Counted from the first letter of the stretch, positions 1 through 6,738 are shown. The stretch is 7,515 bases of DNA from Sphingobacteriales bacterium (GCA_947472965.1 CANJEF010000054.1:1-7515), one strand, 5' to 3'. Numbers and translations are program-made. The notes: a model not told the origin generated them from the sequence alone.

Positions 1-8
1 AAGCGATA

Positions 9-1196
9 ATGCAAGAATTGATTACAGTTGAATTAGCGAGGGAGTTGATAAAGGAGATAGTGCCATCGCTTTCTCCAAAAAAAATGTCATTGTTGGAATC
101 GGGTGGACTAACCCTAGCTGAAGATATATTTTCTAATTACCATATTCCAGCATTTCCCCAATCGGGTATGGATGGATATGCTTTTAAATGGGACGCCAAT
201 CTTTCAACATATAAAATTGTTGGTGAGATGGCTGCTGGAAGTAATGATGAGCCTGTTCTTGAACATGGGCATGCTGTCCGCATATTTACAGGGGCTCCAG
301 TGCCACAAGGTGCAGATACGGTAGTGATGCAAGAAAAAGCAACTGTTGTTGATAACACACTATTTATCAAAGATGATAAATCAACACCCGGTTTAAATGT
401 GCGTGGCATTGGCACTGAAATTTCAAAAGGAGCATTGGCGCTCTCGAAAGGAACAAAGCTTGTGCCTTCTGCAATTGGTTTTCTCGCAGCAATGGGACAA
501 GACAATGTACTGGCCTATCCAGCTCCAAGCGTTGGCATTGTTGTAACGGGAAACGAATTGCAACAACCAGGAAATTCATTGGGGTTAGGACAGGTCTTTG
601 ATTCGAACTCATTTTCGCTTGCAGCTGGATTGAAAGAATTAAATATCGATGACGTTCAAATTTATTTTGCCAAAGATGATCTTGTTGCACTAACACATCA
701 ACTCCAACAAGCATTGATTAATCATGATATTGTTTTGTTAACAGGTGGAGTAAGTGTAGGTGATTATGATTTTACTCTAAGGGCTTCTGAAGGTGCAGGA
801 GTGAAATCCATCTTTCACAAGGTGAGGCAAAAGCCGGGAAAGCCATTATTCTTTGGAATGCATGGGAAGAAGGTTGTATTTGGGATGCCAGGTAATCCAG
901 CTTCGGTATTGACTGGATTTTATGAATATGTTTATCTGGCTATTTCAAATTTGATGCAACAAGATGTTTCACTTAAGCAAATACAGGTACCATTGGTCAA
1001 TGATTTTCAAAAGCCACTCGGATTAACTCATTTCCTTAAAGCTTTCTATGATGGCGAATTTGTTACGCTGTTAACCGGACAGGAGTCATATAAATTGGGT
1101 TCTTTTGTAAAGGCAAATTGTTTCGCAATTTTTCCTGAAAACATGCTTGTCGCAGAGAAAGGTAAGTTGATTGAAATTCATCTTTTACCAAATTGA
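9..1196 (+). CDS. moeA: Molybdopterin molybdotransferase MoeA
   Basis: MoeA catalyses the last step of Moco synthesis in the cytoplasm: it inserts molybdate into adenylated molybdopterin with release of AMP. The 395-residue protein is close to the usual family length (E. coli 411) and appears complete. Visible family motifs in order are PAFPQSGMDGYAF (about 47-59, with Asp55 matching the catalytic Asp59 of E. coli), TGAPVPQGADTVVMQE (94-109), VVTGNEL (178-184), DSNS (198-201), TGGVSVGDYDF (245-255, the MoCF-fold signature), KVRQKPGKPLFFG (271-283) and GMPGNPASVLTGFYEYV (292-308), followed by the C-terminal beta domain. The ATG at 9 overlaps a TAA at 7-9, so an upstream gene may end there in the same TAATG style seen at 5853-5857. 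The TSUP gene starts 7 nt downstream. The partner that supplies adenylated molybdopterin is probably the MoaB/MogA-like half of the fusion at 3774-4685. Confidence 0.96.
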   Translation: MQELITVELARELIKEIVPSLSPKKMSLLESGGLTLAEDIFSNYHIPAFPQSGMDGYAFKWDANLSTYKIVGEMAAGSNDEPVLEHGHAVRIFTGAPVPQGADTVVMQEKATVVDNTLFIKDDKSTPGLNVRGIGTEISKGALALSKGTKLVPSAIGFLAAMGQDNVLAYPAPSVGIVVTGNELQQPGNSLGLGQVFDSNSFSLAAGLKELNIDDVQIYFAKDDLVALTHQLQQALINHDIVLLTGGVSVGDYDFTLRASEGAGVKSIFHKVRQKPGKPLFFGMHGKKVVFGMPGNPASVLTGFYEYVYLAISNLMQQDVSLKQIQVPLVNDFQKPLGLTHFLKAFYDGEFVTLLTGQESYKLGSFVKANCFAIFPENMLVAEKGKLIEIHLLPN

Positions 1197-1203
1197 ATCT
1201 GTG

Positions 1204-1938
1204 ATGCCGCACCTTGAATTATACTTTTACGTTTTACTTTTTGTTGTTGCGTTTCTGTATGCTTCAGTTGGTCATGGTGGCGCCAGTGGTTACCTCGCGT
1301 TGATGGCGATTTTTGGAATCTCGCCCTTATTCATGAAGCCTACTGCACTGTTATTGAATCTTTTTGTATCGTTTTCGGCATTTGTATTTTTTTATCGGGG
1401 TGGACATTTTAAGTGGAAATATTTTTTACCATTTGCTCTGGCCTCCATCCCCATGTCGTTTTTGGGTGGTATGATTTCATTGGATGCCAATCTCTATAAA
1501 AAGATATTGGGTGTTTTGTTGATGATTCCAATTACACGCTTGGTTTTATTCCCCAATAACGAGAAGGAAGAAATGAATGACCTTAATATACCAACGGCCA
1601 TGCTGATTGGTGGGGTTATCGGATTTTTGTCCGGACTCATTGGCATTGGGGGAGGCATCATCTTGTCGCCCTTGTTGCTATTGTTAAGATGGACAGATCA
1701 AAAGCAGACTGCTGCCATCAGTGCCATGTTCATTTTAGTAAATTCTTTGGCTGGTTTGGGCGGACAACTTACAAAGGGTATTGAATTCCAACCTGAAATG
1801 TTGACCTTTGTGGGCATTGCTTTTGTTGGTGGTTCAGTGGGTGCTTGGTTTGGTGCTATCAAGTTTAATCAACAGGTACTCAAGTATCTTTTGGCCTTGG
1901 TATTATTAATGGCATCACTTAAGTTATTACTTAGCTAA
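1204..1938 (+). CDS. TauE/SafE (TSUP) family membrane transporter
   Basis: This is a 244-residue polytopic inner-membrane protein of the TSUP family (TauE/SafE), whose characterised members export or import sulfite, sulfoacetate and similar sulfur-containing anions. It shows the two-half family architecture. The N-terminal half has a glycine-rich motif in YASVGHGGASGYLAL (about 19-33). The second half repeats it as GLIGIGGGIILSPLLLLL (about 144-161). About eight hydrophobic segments are visible (roughly 4-22, 46-64, 72-94, 99-116, 130-147, 168-190, 200-218, 225-243), with a charged cytoplasmic-like loop FPNNEKEEMND near 116-126. The frame stays open back to a TTG at 1171 inside moeA. I chose the ATG at 1204 because it starts right before the first membrane segment and leaves a 7-nt gap; a GTG at 1201 is also possible. 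Its place inside a Moco operon suggests a sulfur- or molybdate-related anion, but the substrate is unknown. Confidence 0.88.
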   Translation: MPHLELYFYVLLFVVAFLYASVGHGGASGYLALMAIFGISPLFMKPTALLLNLFVSFSAFVFFYRGGHFKWKYFLPFALASIPMSFLGGMISLDANLYKKILGVLLMIPITRLVLFPNNEKEEMNDLNIPTAMLIGGVIGFLSGLIGIGGGIILSPLLLLLRWTDQKQTAAISAMFILVNSLAGLGGQLTKGIEFQPEMLTFVGIAFVGGSVGAWFGAIKFNQQVLKYLLALVLLMASLKLLLS

Positions 1939-1952
1939 GAATATAAATATCC

Positions 1953-2189
1953 ATGAAAAGAATAGAGATCCGTTTTTTTGGGCAACTGGCTGACCTTACA
2001 AAGTCGGATGCTATTTTTTTGGACGATCTAGCGGATACCGATTTGGTGAAAGAACGCGTCCTCGAACTTTATCCATCTTTGCAACAAACAACATTTATGA
2101 TGGCTTTGAATAATGAGATGGTTCATGAAAAAATAATCATTTCTGAAAATAGCATCATTGCATTCATGCCACCTTTTTCCGGAGGATAA
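1953..2189 (+). CDS. moaD: Molybdopterin synthase sulfur-carrier subunit MoaD
   Basis: This is the small subunit of molybdopterin synthase, a ubiquitin-like sulfur carrier. MoeB adenylates its C-terminal glycine, which is then turned into a thiocarboxylate and inserted into the MoaE active site, where the sulfur goes to cPMP. The 78-residue length is typical (E. coli 81). The N-terminus IEIRFFGQLADLT is the usual first beta strand and turn, LALN-like MMALNNEM lies near 49-56, and the chain ends in PPFSGG with the required terminal Gly-Gly. ThiS is similar in fold, but the neighbouring moeB and moaE favour MoaD. The gene starts 14 nt after the TSUP gene without a visible Shine-Dalgarno sequence. 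Its last two codons, GGA GGA, double as a plausible ribosome binding site for the next gene. Confidence 0.94.
   Translation: MKRIEIRFFGQLADLTKSDAIFLDDLADTDLVKERVLELYPSLQQTTFMMALNNEMVHEKIIISENSIIAFMPPFSGG
2181..2186 (+). promoter_or_regulatory. Shine-Dalgarno-like GGAGGA inside the end of moaD
   Basis: GGAGGA is both the C-terminal Gly-Gly coding sequence of moaD and a good anti-16S match placed 4 nt before the ATG of moeB at 2191. It supports 2191 over the upstream in-frame TTG at 2158 as the moeB start. The other gene starts in this operon have no comparable motif, and Bacteroidota in general rely little on Shine-Dalgarno pairing, so its use is an inference. Confidence 0.5.
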
Positions 2190-2190
2190 G

Positions 2191-3315
2191 ATGAACCCAA
2201 TAAATTCATACGACCGATATCAACGCCAGCTAATACTAAAGGAATTTGGAAAGTCTGCACAGGACAAACTTTTCAAGGCTTCTGTTTTGGTAATAGGCGC
2301 AGGTGGGTTGGGTTGTCCTTTGCTTCAATACCTTGTAGCTGCTGGTGTTGGACATATTGGCATAGTCGATGATGATCTGGTAAGCCTTTCCAATTTACAC
2401 CGGCAGGTATTGTATACCATGGAGGATATTGGTAGTCCAAAAGTTAATGCAGCGAAAAAAAGATTGCAATCCATGAATGATTCTGTAGATATTGTTACAT
2501 GGAATGAGCGGTGGAACCAACAGCTTTGTATTAATCATTTCAATCGTTATGACATCATTGTAGATGCAACAGATAATTTCTCAAGCAGATACCTGATCAA
2601 TGATGCGTGTGTTTTAATGGGGAAGCCGTTGGTGTTCGGTGCTGTTTCGCAATATGAAGGTCAGGTTGCAGTGTTTAATTATTCCATGGATGGAAGTAAC
2701 CCATCTGTGAATTATCGCGATCTATTTCCTGTTCCACCCAACAATGGGGAGGTATTGAATTGTTCCGAAGCAGGTGTGTTGGGTATGTTACCTGGAATCA
2801 TTGGAACGATGCAGGCAACTGAAGTAATCAAAATGCTTACAGGCATTGGAAATATACTTTCAAATAAGTTGCTAACTTACAATGTGCTTTCTAATGAAAT
2901 TTATCAGTTGAATCTTCAAAAGAATCCATCATCATCAGAAGCAATCCCCAATAGCATTGCTGACTTTTTAAAAATGGATTATGAAAAGCATTGTGATATC
3001 TCACAATATAATATTGCGGAATTGAATGTGGATGAGTGGAATAACATCAAAGCAGAATTGGTTTTGGTTGATATCCGTGAGGTAAGTGAATATCCAAAAT
3101 TAAATGGGTTAGCACATCTTCAGATACCATTGTCTGAATTGCACCACCATATGCATGAGCTTAAGGATTCGAATTTGATTTTTGTTTGCAAGTCAGGAAG
3201 ACGTAGTTTACAGGCTATGATGATGTTGAAAAATACGTCTCATGCCGGTGAGGCTTTCAGTTTGAAAGGCGGTGTTGACGCAATGTTAATGCATCAAATA
3301 ATTAGTGAATCATGA
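2191..3315 (+). CDS. moeB: MoaD adenylyltransferase MoeB with C-terminal rhodanese domain
   Basis: This 374-residue E1-like enzyme activates the C-terminus of MoaD as an acyl-adenylate; the fused rhodanese domain is expected to carry the persulfide sulfur that replaces AMP, as in human MOCS3. Residues 1-245 are the ThiF/MoeB domain. It has the nucleotide loop VIGAGGLGCP (34-43), the Arg of LHRQ (Arg71), Lys84 in GSPKV, the metal-binding Asp in DATDNF (125-130), and Cys191 in NCSEAGVLG, matching Cys187 of E. coli MoeB. The two CxxC zinc knuckles of E. coli MoeB are absent: the first reads NYRD (174-177) before LFPVPP, and NPSSSE replaces the second near 245-250. Residues about 285-370 form the rhodanese domain, with LVLVDIREVSEY and the active-site loop CKSGRRS (Cys333). 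The ATG at 2191 follows GGAGGA. The end overlaps moaE by ATGA. ThiF or HesA names are possible, but the moaD/moaE context argues for MoeB. Confidence 0.92.
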   Translation: MNPINSYDRYQRQLILKEFGKSAQDKLFKASVLVIGAGGLGCPLLQYLVAAGVGHIGIVDDDLVSLSNLHRQVLYTMEDIGSPKVNAAKKRLQSMNDSVDIVTWNERWNQQLCINHFNRYDIIVDATDNFSSRYLINDACVLMGKPLVFGAVSQYEGQVAVFNYSMDGSNPSVNYRDLFPVPPNNGEVLNCSEAGVLGMLPGIIGTMQATEVIKMLTGIGNILSNKLLTYNVLSNEIYQLNLQKNPSSSEAIPNSIADFLKMDYEKHCDISQYNIAELNVDEWNNIKAELVLVDIREVSEYPKLNGLAHLQIPLSELHHHMHELKDSNLIFVCKSGRRSLQAMMMLKNTSHAGEAFSLKGGVDAMLMHQIISES

Positions 3316-3755
3316 GTGAGAAAAAAGTAAGAAATATTTTTATGGAAGGTCCTATCCCTTCAGCTTTCATTGGCGAAAGCATCGGAAAACATTCAAGCAA
3401 TACCTTGATTGGTGGCCATTCAATATTTTTGGGACAGGTTAGGGCTGATCAGTTGGAAGCGGGTAAAGTGGCTTCTATTGTCTACACTGCCAATGAGGAA
3501 ATGGCTTTGCAAAAAATGACTGAAATCAGGGAAGCAATCTTTGCAAAATATCCACTCACATGTATGCATGTACATCATAGCTTAGGTACTGTAAATGCTG
3601 GTGAAATTTGTTTGTTTGTGTTCACGTCATCTGCTCACCGCAAGCCTGCCATTGATGCCTGTGCAGAATGTGTTGAACGTATAAAGGCTGAGCTTCCTAT
3701 TTGGGGAAAAGAAGTTTTTGAAGACAATGGATATCAGTGGAAAGTGAATTCCTAG
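3312..3755 (+). CDS. moaE: Molybdopterin synthase catalytic subunit MoaE
   Basis: MoaE is the large subunit of molybdopterin synthase; a dimer of it binds two MoaD chains and converts cPMP to molybdopterin by adding the dithiolene sulfurs. The 147-residue length fits the family (E. coli 150). Recognisable parts are FLGQVRAD (39-46, with Arg44 matching Arg39 of E. coli), the H-x-x-G-type stretch HHSLGTVNAGE (88-98), the hallmark TSSAHRKPA (105-113), and IKAELPIWGKE (124-134). Lys125 aligns with catalytic Lys119 of E. coli. The second important lysine, Lys126 of E. coli, aligns with Gly132, with a lysine one residue later (Lys133). The start codon overlaps the moeB stop (ATGA), which indicates translational coupling. 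An 18-nt A/T-rich gap separates it from the moaC-moaB fusion. Confidence 0.94.
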   Translation: MSEKKVRNIFMEGPIPSAFIGESIGKHSSNTLIGGHSIFLGQVRADQLEAGKVASIVYTANEEMALQKMTEIREAIFAKYPLTCMHVHHSLGTVNAGEICLFVFTSSAHRKPAIDACAECVERIKAELPIWGKEVFEDNGYQWKVNS

Positions 3756-3773
3756 TAAAATAAAATTATTCAA

Positions 3774-4685
3774 ATGGTCAATATCACACATAAGTCATCA
3801 ACCCTTAGGCAGGCAGTTGCCATTGGTGAATTGAAGGTTTCCAAAAAAGAAACCATCGATGCCATCATCAACAAAGCAGTTCCGAAGGGGGATGTTTTTG
3901 AATTCAGTCGCGCTGCAGGTTTACTCGCATGCAAAAAAACATACGAGGTGATTCCGGATTGTCATCCTTTGCCCATTGAGTATGCTGCTATTACATATGA
4001 GGTTGTTGGTTTGTCTGTTATTATCCGTGTAGAAGTGCATACCATCTATAAAACAGGGGTTGAAGTTGAGGCAATGCATGGTGTATCTATCACTGCCCTT
4101 ACCATGTACGACATGTTGAAGCCTATTGATAATGCGATTGAAATTTCACGTATACGATTGGAAAGTAAAAAGGGTGGGAAGAGTGATATTAAGTATGCGT
4201 ATCCTGAAACGGTTAAAGTTGCCGTTATCACTTGCAGTGATAGCATCAGCAAGGGAAAAAATATTGATACAAGTGGAGATGTAATTGAGTCTAAATTAAA
4301 ATTGCACAAGCTTGATGTATCTCACCGCGAAGCCATTGCTGATGAGATGGAACAGATTCAGTCAAAAGCGAAAGAGCTCATTGCGCATGGTTTTCAGTTG
4401 ATCCTGTTTACTGGAGGCACAGGGCTTTCACCTCGTGATGTAACCCCTGATGCCATTCGTCCACTTTTAGACAGGGAAGTTCCCGGTATCATGGAAGTGG
4501 CGCGTGACTATGGGCAGCAACGCACACCCTATGCCATGTTGAGCAGGGGTATTGCCGGTTTTACAGGGGATAGTTTAATCATCACCATGCCAGGCTCACC
4601 AAGGGGTGCTGCAGAAACAATGGACGCCTTGTTTCCATATATATTACATGTGTTTAGGGTAAAAGAAGGAGTACGACATAACTAA
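3774..4685 (+). CDS. moaCB: Bifunctional MoaC-MoaB fusion (cPMP synthase and MoCF-domain protein)
   Basis: This 303-residue protein joins two Moco enzymes in one frame. Residues 1-140 are MoaC, which turns the product of MoaA into cPMP. All key residues are visible: MVNITHKSSTLRQAVAIG (1-18), Lys38 in PKGDVF, His64 in CHPL, the EVEA acidic pair (97-100), MYDMLK with Asp113 and Lys116, and Lys136 in KKGGKS. Residues about 145-303 are a MoaB/MogA-type domain with VAVITCSDS (149-157), the molybdopterin-binding TGGTGLSPRDVTPDA (213-227), and the MPGSP loop (272-276). The GLSPRDVTPD form is closer to MogA/Cnx1G than to E. coli MoaB (GLTERDQAPE), so adenylation of molybdopterin for MoeA is likely. 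Database names are 'MoaC/MoaB bifunctional protein'. No break or frameshift is seen at the junction. The next gene starts 3 nt downstream. Confidence 0.94.
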   Translation: MVNITHKSSTLRQAVAIGELKVSKKETIDAIINKAVPKGDVFEFSRAAGLLACKKTYEVIPDCHPLPIEYAAITYEVVGLSVIIRVEVHTIYKTGVEVEAMHGVSITALTMYDMLKPIDNAIEISRIRLESKKGGKSDIKYAYPETVKVAVITCSDSISKGKNIDTSGDVIESKLKLHKLDVSHREAIADEMEQIQSKAKELIAHGFQLILFTGGTGLSPRDVTPDAIRPLLDREVPGIMEVARDYGQQRTPYAMLSRGIAGFTGDSLIITMPGSPRGAAETMDALFPYILHVFRVKEGVRHN

Positions 4686-4688
4686 GCG

Positions 4689-5855
4689 ATGCACAGCAAT
4701 AAACAATTTCCGATCTATTTTGATTATAATGCTACCACACCATGCGATCCGGTTGTGGTGGAGGCGATGTTGCCATTTTTCACCGAGCAGTTTGGAAATG
4801 CAGCAAGCAAGACACATGCTTATGGATGGACTGCTGAAGAGGCTGTTGAGCTTGCACGAAAACAAGTTGCCTCAATCATTGGAGCACATGAACAGGAAAT
4901 TATTTTCACATCAGGCGCAACTGAATCTGTTAACCTTGCCATCAGGGGATTATTGGAAGGAATTGATACTGCAAAACATGTCATAACTGTTTCAACGGAG
5001 CACAAGGCTGTATTAGATGCTTGTCGTTATATGGAAAGCAAAAGTGTGGCATTAACTGTATTGCCTGTTGACAAAGATGGTCGACTTGATATGACATTGT
5101 TAGAGCAGTCAATCACATCAGATACAAAGCTCATCGCAGTGATGTTTGCCAATAATGAAACCGGCGTCATCTTGCCTGTTAAAGAAATTGGCAAGATTGC
5201 TCGTCAGCATGGCATTCCATTTTTTTGTGATGCAACGCAAGCTGTTGGAAAAATTGAAGTGGATGTAAAAGCACAGCATATCGATTTCATGGCTTTTTCT
5301 TCGCATAAATTTTATGGTCCCAAAGGTGTTGGCGCACTTTATATAAGAAGGGGCAGCCCTACTTTAAAATTGATGCCACTTCAGTTTGGTGGAGGCCATG
5401 AACGTAAATTGCGTAGTGGCACATTGAATGTGCCGGGTATTGTTGGGATGGGCAAGGCTGCAGAATTGTGCAGGACGCGAATGATTAGTGATGTTGTTCT
5501 ACTCAAAGAATTGAAAACGCATTTTATCGATGGCATCAGTCAAATAAAAGGACTTCGACTTAATGTGCCAGCCAACAATGCATTGGTGCAAGTGGTGAAT
5601 GTTTGTTTTGGATTTCCAGGTGGTGATCGAATCATGGGCATGATTTCAAAACATGTTGCAGTCTCCTCCGGTGCAGCCTGCAGTTCAGCCATGGTTGAAC
5701 CTTCACATGTGTTGAAGGCTATGGGTGTTAGTGATCAGGATGCACTCGCTTCCATTCGATTTAGCTTTGGGAGATATAGCACGATGCAAGAAGTTGAATT
5801 TGTACTAGACGTAATCCGAAAGGCAGTTTCATCCATCCAATCAACTCAACAATAA
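4689..5855 (+). CDS. Cysteine desulfurase, IscS/NifS type
   Basis: This is a PLP-dependent enzyme that takes sulfur from L-cysteine, leaving alanine and an enzyme-bound persulfide. The 388-residue chain is collinear with E. coli IscS (404). It has the N-terminal YFDYNATTPCDP (10-21), SGATESVNLAI (75-85), His105 in STEHKAVLD, the cofactor-binding DATQAVGK (Asp181, Gln184), PLP-lysine Lys207 in SSHKFYGPKGVGALY, RSGTLNVPGIVG (242-253), and the catalytic Cys331 in SSGAACSSAMVEPSHVL. The SSGxACSS loop with its flexible Cys marks group I (IscS/NifS), not SufS. The operon position, after moaD-moeB-moaE, points to a role as the sulfur donor for MoaD through the rhodanese domain of MoeB, as IscS does in E. 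coli and NFS1 does for MOCS3. It could also serve Fe-S assembly or tRNA thiolation; no iscU, iscA or iscR is adjacent. It overlaps the MOSC gene by 1 nt (TAATG). Confidence 0.93.
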   Translation: MHSNKQFPIYFDYNATTPCDPVVVEAMLPFFTEQFGNAASKTHAYGWTAEEAVELARKQVASIIGAHEQEIIFTSGATESVNLAIRGLLEGIDTAKHVITVSTEHKAVLDACRYMESKSVALTVLPVDKDGRLDMTLLEQSITSDTKLIAVMFANNETGVILPVKEIGKIARQHGIPFFCDATQAVGKIEVDVKAQHIDFMAFSSHKFYGPKGVGALYIRRGSPTLKLMPLQFGGGHERKLRSGTLNVPGIVGMGKAAELCRTRMISDVVLLKELKTHFIDGISQIKGLRLNVPANNALVQVVNVCFGFPGGDRIMGMISKHVAVSSGAACSSAMVEPSHVLKAMGVSDQDALASIRFSFGRYSTMQEVEFVLDVIRKAVSSIQSTQQ

Positions 5856-6664
5856 TGAGTAATGATCAATTAGTTATCACGGACCTTTTCATTTATCCAA
5901 TCAAGTCGTTGGGAGGAATAAGATTAGATGCATCCATGGTTGGTGATATGGGATTGTTACACGATCGACGCTGGGTGTTGATTGATGAAAACAACCGCTT
6001 CATTACGCAGCGGGAAATTCCTCAGTTGGCATTCTTAGCAACTGAAATAACTGAAGATCAATTGAAGGTGTATGATAAGCGTGATAGGTCAGATTATTTG
6101 TTGTTGGACCTTTTTCCGCAAACCGGTGAAACGACATCTGTACAAATATGGGATGATGTTTGCGAAGCCATCCTGATAAGTGAAATCGCCAACAGTTGGT
6201 TCTCAAAAAAATTAGGAATGCCTGCTCGGCTTGCTTATATGCCATCAACGACAAAGCGGCTGGTTGATACAAGCTATGCCAAGGAAGGCGAGGTTACAGG
6301 GTTTTCAGATGGATATCCCATCTTACTCATTGGCTCTGCATCGCTAGATAATTTGAATACAAGACTAGAAATACCTGTTGGCATGGATCGGTTTCGTCCC
6401 AATATTGTATTTACTGGAGGCTCACCCTATGAAGAGGATCTAATAAATGAAATCAAGATAAACGATGTAATATTACTTGGTGTAAAACCATGCGCACGTT
6501 GTATCATGACCACTACTAACCAGGAAACTGCCGAGCGTTCAAAGGAGCCATTGTACACTCTTTCAACTTATCGCAAACAAAATAACAAAGTTAATTTTGG
6601 GCAAAATGTTTTGGCGAAAGGGGAAGGCACCATTCGTGTGGGGGATATTATTTTATACAAGTAA
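5855..6664 (+). CDS. MOSC-domain protein, mARC/YcbX-like
   Basis: This 269-residue protein has the N-terminal MOSC beta-barrel domain (about 5-130) and the C-terminal MOSC domain (about 135-268). Relatives are the mitochondrial amidoxime-reducing component (mARC) and E. coli YcbX, Moco enzymes that reduce N-hydroxylated compounds. Supporting motifs are LFIYPIKSLGGI (11-22), DRRWVLIDENNRFITQRE (37-54), the RFRPNIV segment (179-185), and KPCARCIMTTTNQET (211-225), whose Cys213/Cys216 include the expected molybdenum-ligand cysteine. FGQNVLAKGEGTIRVGD (248-264) closes the domain. It lacks the C-terminal 2Fe-2S ferredoxin domain of YcbX, so as an enzyme it would need an outside electron donor, as mARC does. 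Its location at the end of the Moco operon supports Moco binding; a carrier or sulfur-handling role is an alternative. It starts 1 nt inside the desulfurase stop codon. Confidence 0.9.
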   Translation: MSNDQLVITDLFIYPIKSLGGIRLDASMVGDMGLLHDRRWVLIDENNRFITQREIPQLAFLATEITEDQLKVYDKRDRSDYLLLDLFPQTGETTSVQIWDDVCEAILISEIANSWFSKKLGMPARLAYMPSTTKRLVDTSYAKEGEVTGFSDGYPILLIGSASLDNLNTRLEIPVGMDRFRPNIVFTGGSPYEEDLINEIKINDVILLGVKPCARCIMTTTNQETAERSKEPLYTLSTYRKQNNKVNFGQNVLAKGEGTIRVGDIILYK

Positions 6665-6682
6665 GACTAGGTATTTTTTGAG

Positions 6683-6738
6683 ATCAAATACGCTTACGAT
6701 TTGATTATGTTGTATCTTAAATGAAAATAAAATTTTCA
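6683..6738. terminator. Weak hairpins between convergent genes, possible terminator
   Basis: The 89-nt gap between the MOSC stop and the stop of the convergent XRE gene holds two short dyads. ATCAAAT (6683-6689) pairs with ATTTGAT (6699-6705), with a possible extra CG/CG inside the loop. TGAAAAT (6722-6728) pairs with ATTTTCA (6732-6738) around a 3-nt loop. Both are AT-rich and neither is followed by a clean T-run, so this is only a plausible place for bidirectional termination. Confidence 0.25.

Noticed and set aside
137..714. Minus-strand open frames across moeA
   Set aside because: They are antisense shadows of a well-conserved gene, with no recognisable domain.
1171..1203. Upstream extension of the TSUP gene to a TTG at 1171
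   Set aside because: It would overlap moeA by 26 nt and add 11 residues ahead of the hydrophobic N-terminus; the ATG at 1204 fits the membrane topology and operon spacing better.
2158..2190. Upstream extension of moeB to a TTG at 2158
   Set aside because: The extra 11 residues do not resemble the family N-terminus, while the ATG at 2191 begins the usual 'YDRYQRQLIL' region and follows GGAGGA.
4644..5306. Open frames in other phases over the cysteine desulfurase
   Set aside because: They show low-complexity, non-family sequence and coincide with a gene having every catalytic motif intact.
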